A DNA stretch of 64,000 bases from Litorivita sp050633545 (GTDB lineage Bacteria > Pseudomonadota > Alphaproteobacteria > Rhodobacterales > Rhodobacteraceae), in assembly GCA_050633545.1 (NCBI GenBank), contig JBOEGS010000005.1:1-64000 (forward strand), read 5' to 3'. Made by a program: the position numbers and the translations under genes. Shown piece after piece: positions 59,740 to 64,000 of the stretch (within the stretch, counting starts at the first letter, position 1; every line of letters begins with the position of its first letter). Under the pieces are notes generated by a model. The model was not told where the DNA came from. It did no database searches and saw only the letters and a list, made by a program, of their open reading frames with translations.

Positions 59740-60197
59740 TCTTCATCCACGACATCAAAGAGGTTCGGCACCGCAGGACAGGGCACCAAACCGTTGCCGA
59801 CCACATCGGACAGCCGTGTTTGATGCAAATAGACATAGACATGCGCCGAAAGCCCTTGCCACAACCGGTTGGTGACCGATTGTGCGCGGCTGCCCGACAG
59901 GGCGCCCGAGGCCCCCGCGCCCTTGTGCATGGCGTCAATCGACTCGTCGACGGCGCCCAAAACATCAACGACGCGAATCTCTGATGCGTGGCGCGCAAGG
60001 CGATACCCGCCCCCTGGACCGCGGACAGAGGCCACCAAACCGGCACGCCGCAGCTTGACGAAGAGCTGCTCAAGATAGGGCAAGGATATATCCTGCCGCT
60101 TGGAGATATCCCCAAGCGTAACAAGCGCATCGGCAGGTTGCAGCGCAATATCGGCCAGCGCAACCATCGCATAGCGGCCTTTGGTGCTCAATTTCAT
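59736..60197 (-). CDS. iscR: Rrf2/IscR-family regulator without the canonical cysteine ligands
   Basis: 153 residues: an Rrf2 winged helix (about 1-75, with LGDISKRQDISLPYLEQLF) and the regulatory segment 85-135. Where E. coli IscR has Cys92, Cys98 and Cys104, this protein has MHKGAGASGALSGSRAQS with no Cys; its only Cys is Cys140. IscR of Rhodobacter sphaeroides has a single-Cys cluster-binding scheme, so a similar unusual cluster is likely. It heads the Fe-S operon and probably autorepresses it through the repeat at 60291. Confidence 0.9.
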   Translation of the reverse strand: MKLSTKGRYAMVALADIALQPADALVTLGDISKRQDISLPYLEQLFVKLRRAGLVASVRGPGGGYRLARHASEIRVVDVLGAVDESIDAMHKGAGASGALSGSRAQSVTNRLWQGLSAHVYVYLHQTRLSDVVGNGLVPCPAVPNLFDVVDEE

Positions 60198-60290
60198 GCC
60201 GCCCCGCCCCCCTTTTCAAGCGTTGAATTGATTGACCTTTCAGACAGCAGGCCTTATCTGCCTACTCTCAGGCCGCTCGTGTCGGTCTAT

Positions 60291-60327
60291 TTAGAATAGT
60301 TCTAAGGTGCCCTACTGAATTCGTCAA
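60291..60327 (-). promoter_or_regulatory. iscR promoter with an overlapping palindrome (candidate IscR operator)
   Basis: Leftward -35 TTGACG (60322-60327) and -10 TAGAAC (60299-60304) are 17 bases apart. The palindrome TTAGAA-TAG-TTCTAA (60291-60305) covers the -10 box exactly, and a nested CTATT-TAG-AATAG lies at 60287-60299. A repressor on this site would block transcription of the whole iscR-suf operon. Predicted start near 60292. Confidence 0.6.
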
Positions 60328-60366
60328 GAATTTAGAGGCTTCCAACGTTGGAGACAAGGACAGGCG

Positions 60367-61020
60367 ATGCCCGAGGTGATTTTTCCCGGCCCCGAGGGGC
60401 GACTTGAAGGCCGTTATCACCCCCAAAAGGAAAAGGATGCGCCGATTGCGATCGTGCTGCATCCGCATCCGCAATTTGGCGGGACGATGAACAACAAGGT
60501 CGTCTACAACCTGCATTACGCCTTCTACAACATGGGCTTTACCGTGTTGCGGTTCAATTTCCGCGGTGTTGGTCGCAGCCAAGGCGAATATGATCAGGGC
60601 GTGGGCGAATTGTCCGATGCGGCCTCGGCGCTCGACTACCTGCAATCGATGAACAACAATTCGAAACATTGCTGGGTCGCGGGCTTTTCCTTTGGCGCTT
60701 GGATCGGCATGCAATTGCTGATGCGCCGCCCCGAAATCACCGGTTTTGTTTCGGTCAGCCCGCCTGCCAATATGTATGATTTTTCCTTCCTCGCGCCCTG
60801 CCCTGCGTCGGGTTTGGTGATCAACGGCACCGCCGACCGCGTCGCGCCGCCCGCCGATACCACCGCCCTCGTCAACAAGCTGCACGAGCAAAAAGGCATC
60901 ACCATCACCCATCAGGAAATCGAAGGCTCCGGCCACTTCTTTGAAGAGCCGCACCTCGATACGATGATTGGCAATGTGTCCGATTACGTCAAACGCCGTT
61001 TGACCGAAAACAGCAGGTAA
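60367..61020 (+). CDS. Alpha/beta hydrolase
   Basis: 217 residues with the nucleophile elbow GFSFGAWIG (Ser near 108), HPHPQFGGTMNN near 32-43 and a late His in GSGHFFEEP. It matches the small cytoplasmic hydrolases of the DUF818/dienelactone-hydrolase-like kind (cf. HPHPxxGG). Substrate unknown. AAGGA eight bases before the ATG. It starts a three-gene rightward set with the small protein and the HD hydrolase, divergent from iscR. Confidence 0.88.
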   Translation: MPEVIFPGPEGRLEGRYHPQKEKDAPIAIVLHPHPQFGGTMNNKVVYNLHYAFYNMGFTVLRFNFRGVGRSQGEYDQGVGELSDAASALDYLQSMNNNSKHCWVAGFSFGAWIGMQLLMRRPEITGFVSVSPPANMYDFSFLAPCPASGLVINGTADRVAPPADTTALVNKLHEQKGITITHQEIEGSGHFFEEPHLDTMIGNVSDYVKRRLTENSR

Positions 61021-61024
61021 GCCC

Positions 61025-61273
61025 ATGGACCGCCTACTGATTTTGGCTGATGATCTGGCCCAAGATGTGATCGAGGCCGCCGAGGCCATGGGCGACGACA
61101 CGTTGATCGACCAGATCAACAAAATGCTCGAAGCCTCCTCGTCGACCATGCAAGAGGCCTATATGTCCTCGGTGCGTGCGCGCATCGCCGAGACCCGCGC
61201 GCGCAATTTCCTCGAAGGGCGGCTGCGCAAAGCGGCGGCCGATCTCGAAGCGCAAGCCAAATCCGAAGGATGA
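61025..61273 (+). CDS. Small helical protein of unknown function
   Basis: 82 residues, Ala/Glu/Arg-rich and predicted all-helical; no motif is recognised. It lies four bases after the alpha/beta hydrolase and overlaps the HD-domain gene by four bases (ATGA), which supports that it is a real translated gene of the operon. I cannot assign a function. Confidence 0.8.
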   Translation: MDRLLILADDLAQDVIEAAEAMGDDTLIDQINKMLEASSSTMQEAYMSSVRARIAETRARNFLEGRLRKAAADLEAQAKSEG

Positions 61274-61869
61274 GCCTGCCGCCCGAGATCGCCGCGCGTC
61301 TGGACGCGCAGATGGCGTTTTTGAACGAGGTGGACAAACTCAAATCCGTCATGCGGGCGACCACGCTTTGCGATGGGACGCGGCGCGAAAATTCGGGCGA
61401 GCACAGCTGGCACATCGCGCTTTATGCAATGACATTGGCCGAACACGCTGGGCCCGATGTCGATATCTCGCGCGTGATCAAAATGCTGCTTGTACATGAC
61501 ATCGTCGAAATCGACAGCGGCGATAATCCGATTTACGGCACGGTCGATCAGGCGCAGGTAGAGGCCGAGGAGGATGCCGCAGCCTTGCGAATTTTCGGCC
61601 TTCTTCCCGACGAACAATGCCAAGAATTCATTGTGTTATGGCGCGAATTTGAAGCTGCAAACTCGCCTGATGCCATATTTGCAAAGTCTCTGGACCGGTT
61701 CCAGCCGCCCAATCAGAACCTCGCCTCCGGCGGCGGCAGCTGGGCGGAATATAACGTGCAGTTCGACACGATCGAGAGCCGCGTCGGCAGTAAGGTCGCG
61801 CGCGGTGCGCCGCGTCTTTGGGCCTATATCGCGCCTAAAATCCAAACCTGGTTCGCGCAAAACCGCTAG
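61270..61869 (+). CDS. HD-domain 5'-nucleotidase (YfbR/HDDC2-like)
   Basis: 199 residues. The HD metal motif is complete: ENSGEHSWHIAL (first His), LLVHDIVEID (His-Asp) and AKSLDRFQP (last Asp). This spacing matches YfbR/HDDC2 deoxynucleotide 5'-monophosphatases, which hydrolyse dNMPs. It may trim the nucleotide pool; the exact substrate is unproven. It converges with mfd, three bases apart. Confidence 0.88.
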   Translation: MSLPPEIAARLDAQMAFLNEVDKLKSVMRATTLCDGTRRENSGEHSWHIALYAMTLAEHAGPDVDISRVIKMLLVHDIVEIDSGDNPIYGTVDQAQVEAEEDAAALRIFGLLPDEQCQEFIVLWREFEAANSPDAIFAKSLDRFQPPNQNLASGGGSWAEYNVQFDTIESRVGSKVARGAPRLWAYIAPKIQTWFAQNR

Positions 61870-61872
61870 TCC

Positions 61873-64000
61873 CTATTTGGCTTTGCGCTTTTTCTCTTCC
61901 TTGACCTTCACGGCGAGATCGCGGGCGATGGAAAAGGCGCCTTTGATCTTGTCGCTCTCCTTGGCCCAATCACGGCGCACGACAATCTTGTTGTCTTTGA
62001 CCTTGGCCATGCCGCGCTGGTCTTGGATGAATTCCACGAGGCCCTGAGGCGAGGCAAATTTATCATTGTGGAACTGGATCGTGGCCCCCTTTGGCCCGCC
62101 GTCCAGCTTCGCAATACCGGCGCGTTTGCACATTTCCTTGATGCGAACAATGAGCAGCAAGGTATTGACCTCTTTGGGCATTTTGCCAAATCTGTCGATA
62201 AGCTCGGCGGCAAAGCCTTCCATTTCGACCTTGCCCTGCAACCCCGACAAACGCCGGTAGAGCCCCAAACGTACATCCAGATCGGGCACGTATTTTTCGG
62301 GGATCATCACCGGCACATTGAGGTTGATGCTGGGCGACCACGTGTCGCTTTCATCGGTCAGCGCATCCATATCGCCCGCACGGATGCGCGCGATCATGTC
62401 TTCGAGCATGGACTGATACAGCTCGTAGCCCACATCGCGCATCTGCCCCGATTGTTCCTCGCCGAGCAGGTTGCCCGCGCCGCGAATATCAAGGTCCTGA
62501 CTGGCCAATGTGAAACCCGCGCCCAGCGTGTCGAGGCTGCCCAGAACGCGCAGGCGTTTTTCTGCGGCGGGCGTCAGTTTTTGCCGCGGCTTGGTGGTTA
62601 GATAGGCATAGGCGCGGGTTTTCGAGCGCCCGACACGGCCACGGATTTGGTAAAGCTGGCTGAGCCCGAACATATCGGCGCGGTGCACCACCATTGTATT
62701 GGCCGTGGGAATATCGAGACCGGATTCGACGATGGTCGTCGCCAAAAGCACGTCATATTTGCCGTCGTAAAAGGCGTTCATCCGGTCATCAAGCTCGCCC
62801 GACGCCATCTGGCCATGGGCAACCACGACGCTGACCTCGGGCACATGCTCGCGCAAAAAGGCTTCGATTTCAGGCAGATCGGAGATGCGCGGCACCACAT
62901 AAAAGCTTTGCCCACCGCGATAATGTTCGCGCAGCAGGGCCTCGCGGATGGTGACCGCGTCAAACTCGCTGACATAGGTGCGAATGGCCAATCGGTCGAC
63001 GGGCGGCGTACCGATGATCGACAGATCGCGCACACCGGACAAGGACAATTGCAAGGTGCGCGGGATCGGCGTAGCAGTCAGGGTTAGCACATGAATGTCA
63101 GAGCGCATCTGTTTGAGCCGCTCTTTATGGGCGACGCCGAAATGCTGTTCTTCGTCGATGATCAATAGGCCAAGGTTTTCAAAGCGGATGGATTTTGCCA
63201 AAACCGCATGGGTGCCCACCACGATATCGACCTGTCCGCGCGCCAATCCCTCGCGGGTTTTCGACGCATCCTTTGCACTAACAAAGCGCGATAAGGGGCT
63301 GACATTGATGGGAAATCCGCGAAACCTTTCGGCGAAACTCTTATAGTGTTGGCGCGCCAGCAATGTCGTCGGCGCAATCACCGCGACCTGCACGCCGGTC
63401 ATGGCGGCGGCAAAGGCGGCGCGCATCGCCACCTCGGTTTTGCCAAAGCCCACATCGCCGCAAATCAACCGGTCCATCGGGCGCCCGCTGGTCAGGTCCT
63501 CCATGACATCGTGAATGGCGCTGAGCTGGTCGTCGGTCTCGGTATAGGGGAAGCGCGCGGAAAACTCCTCCCATGCGTGATGCGGCGCCTCCAAAGCGGG
63601 CGCGCGGCGCAGGGCGCGTTCGGCCGCGACACGAATAAGCCGTTCGGCCATCTCGCGGATACGCTCTTTGAGACGGGCTTTTTTCGCCTGCCAAGCGCCG
63701 CCGCCGAGCTTGTCCAAAAGCCCCTCGTCATGGCCGTATTTCGACAGCAGTTCGATATTCTCGACCGGAAGGTAAAGCTTTGAACTTTCAGCATACTCAA
63801 GCGTCAGACACTCATGCGCCGCGCCGATGGCGGTGATCACATCAAGGCCCAGATAGCGGCCAATGCCGTGATCCACATGGACCACCAGATCACCGGGGCT
63901 GAGCGCTTGCGCTTCGGTGAGGAAATTCTCGGCGCGGCGCTTTTTGCGCGGCGCGCGTATCAACCGGTCGCCCAAGATGTCTTGCTCGGCGATGACGGTC
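61873..64000 (-). CDS. mfd: Transcription-repair coupling factor Mfd (C-terminal part; gene runs off the right edge)
   Basis: About 709 codons are visible; the N-terminal UvrB-like part lies beyond 64000, and the frame is open to the edge (VIAEQDILGDRLIR). The RNA-polymerase-interacting domain (GDLVVHVDHGIGRYLGL near the visible N-terminus) is followed by the RecG-like motor: Walker A GDVGFGKTE, DEEQHFG, TLTATPIPRTLQLSLSG, TTIVESGLDIPTANTM and QIRGRVGRS. The TRCF domain is at the C-terminus. It displaces stalled RNA polymerase and recruits UvrA. Confidence 0.97.
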   Translation of the reverse strand, partial: TVIAEQDILGDRLIRAPRKKRRAENFLTEAQALSPGDLVVHVDHGIGRYLGLDVITAIGAAHECLTLEYAESSKLYLPVENIELLSKYGHDEGLLDKLGGGAWQAKKARLKERIREMAERLIRVAAERALRRAPALEAPHHAWEEFSARFPYTETDDQLSAIHDVMEDLTSGRPMDRLICGDVGFGKTEVAMRAAFAAAMTGVQVAVIAPTTLLARQHYKSFAERFRGFPINVSPLSRFVSAKDASKTREGLARGQVDIVVGTHAVLAKSIRFENLGLLIIDEEQHFGVAHKERLKQMRSDIHVLTLTATPIPRTLQLSLSGVRDLSIIGTPPVDRLAIRTYVSEFDAVTIREALLREHYRGGQSFYVVPRISDLPEIEAFLREHVPEVSVVVAHGQMASGELDDRMNAFYDGKYDVLLATTIVESGLDIPTANTMVVHRADMFGLSQLYQIRGRVGRSKTRAYAYLTTKPRQKLTPAAEKRLRVLGSLDTLGAGFTLASQDLDIRGAGNLLGEEQSGQMRDVGYELYQSMLEDMIARIRAGDMDALTDESDTWSPSINLNVPVMIPEKYVPDLDVRLGLYRRLSGLQGKVEMEGFAAELIDRFGKMPKEVNTLLLIVRIKEMCKRAGIAKLDGGPKGATIQFHNDKFASPQGLVEFIQDQRGMAKVKDNKIVVRRDWAKESDKIKGAFSIARDLAVKVKEEKKRKAK

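Noticed and set aside
1..64000. CRISPR arrays, insertion sequences, prophage or toxin-antitoxin pairs
   Set aside because: None found: no regularly spaced repeats, no transposase or integrase motifs and no small paired ORFs with such signatures.

Overview
The window looks like a chromosomal segment of an alphaproteobacterium of the order Rhodobacterales (Roseobacter-type). Base composition is high-GC throughout. The pointers to this group are an IscR whose usual three cysteines are missing, the iscR-iscS-sufBCDS layout, a divergent gcdR/gcdH pair, an IalB-family protein, a class II DAHP synthase, and an abundance of TRAP and branched-chain-type (HAAT) ABC importers. I see no phage, insertion sequence, CRISPR array or rRNA; the only tRNA is tRNA-Arg(CCG). 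Most of the window reads as stable chromosome with several accessory catabolic and transport islands.

Region 1 (124-21315) is catabolic. Fifteen genes point left from 15758 to 1100, followed by a secreted esterase at 124. They encode a cyclase-family metal hydrolase, a cupin, an SDR, a 3-hydroxyacyl-CoA-dehydrogenase-type enzyme, a full HAAT ABC importer, a beta-keto acid cleavage enzyme (BKACE), a full TRAP importer, a D-2-hydroxyacid dehydrogenase, a creatinase-like pita-bread protein and an ACMSD/gamma-resorcylate-decarboxylase-type amidohydrolase. An IclR regulator is divergent from the first gene. The gene set implies import of an unknown carboxylic or amino acid, oxidation to a beta-keto acid and cleavage with acetyl-CoA. 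Next to it lie glutaryl-CoA dehydrogenase with its LysR regulator and a fused E1 alpha/beta dehydrogenase.

Region 2 (21334-28323) is mostly housekeeping: a soluble PhoR-like kinase, a gamma-carbonic anhydrase homologue, gmk, a YicC-type nuclease, a PAS_5 protein, DAHP synthase and a GlxA-type regulator. Region 3 (28549-33714) is a second complete HAAT importer, with a tandem repeat and a possible 24-codon ORF between livG and livF. Region 4 (33793-41953) holds a HerA-like ATPase, a gene-poor stretch with two terminators and possible small RNAs, IalB, and an envelope operon of L,D-transpeptidase, LpxD, a dedicated ACP and KAS II, with a DUF882 protein divergent from it.

Region 5 (41967-50217) is an AraC-linked sugar-type ABC importer. 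One of its permeases is fused in frame to a strictosidine-synthase-like beta-propeller, and a second, separate propeller is encoded next to it. I consider this the most unusual system in the window. Region 6 (50275-60327) holds the tRNA, a PaaI thioesterase with an LmrA/YxaF-type TetR repressor, and the Fe-S assembly operon iscR-iscS-sufB-ybjQ-(SAM-fold protein)-sufC-sufD-yip1-yip1-sufS. Region 7 (60367-64000) has an alpha/beta hydrolase, a small helical protein, an HD-domain nucleotidase and the C-terminal part of mfd, which runs off the right edge.

Two regulatory themes cross regions. A palindrome of the form TAGACC-N4-GGTCTA sits on the promoter of the TetR operon and recurs in three other intergenic sites. 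An inverted repeat TTAGAA-N3-TTCTAA covers the predicted -10 box of iscR.
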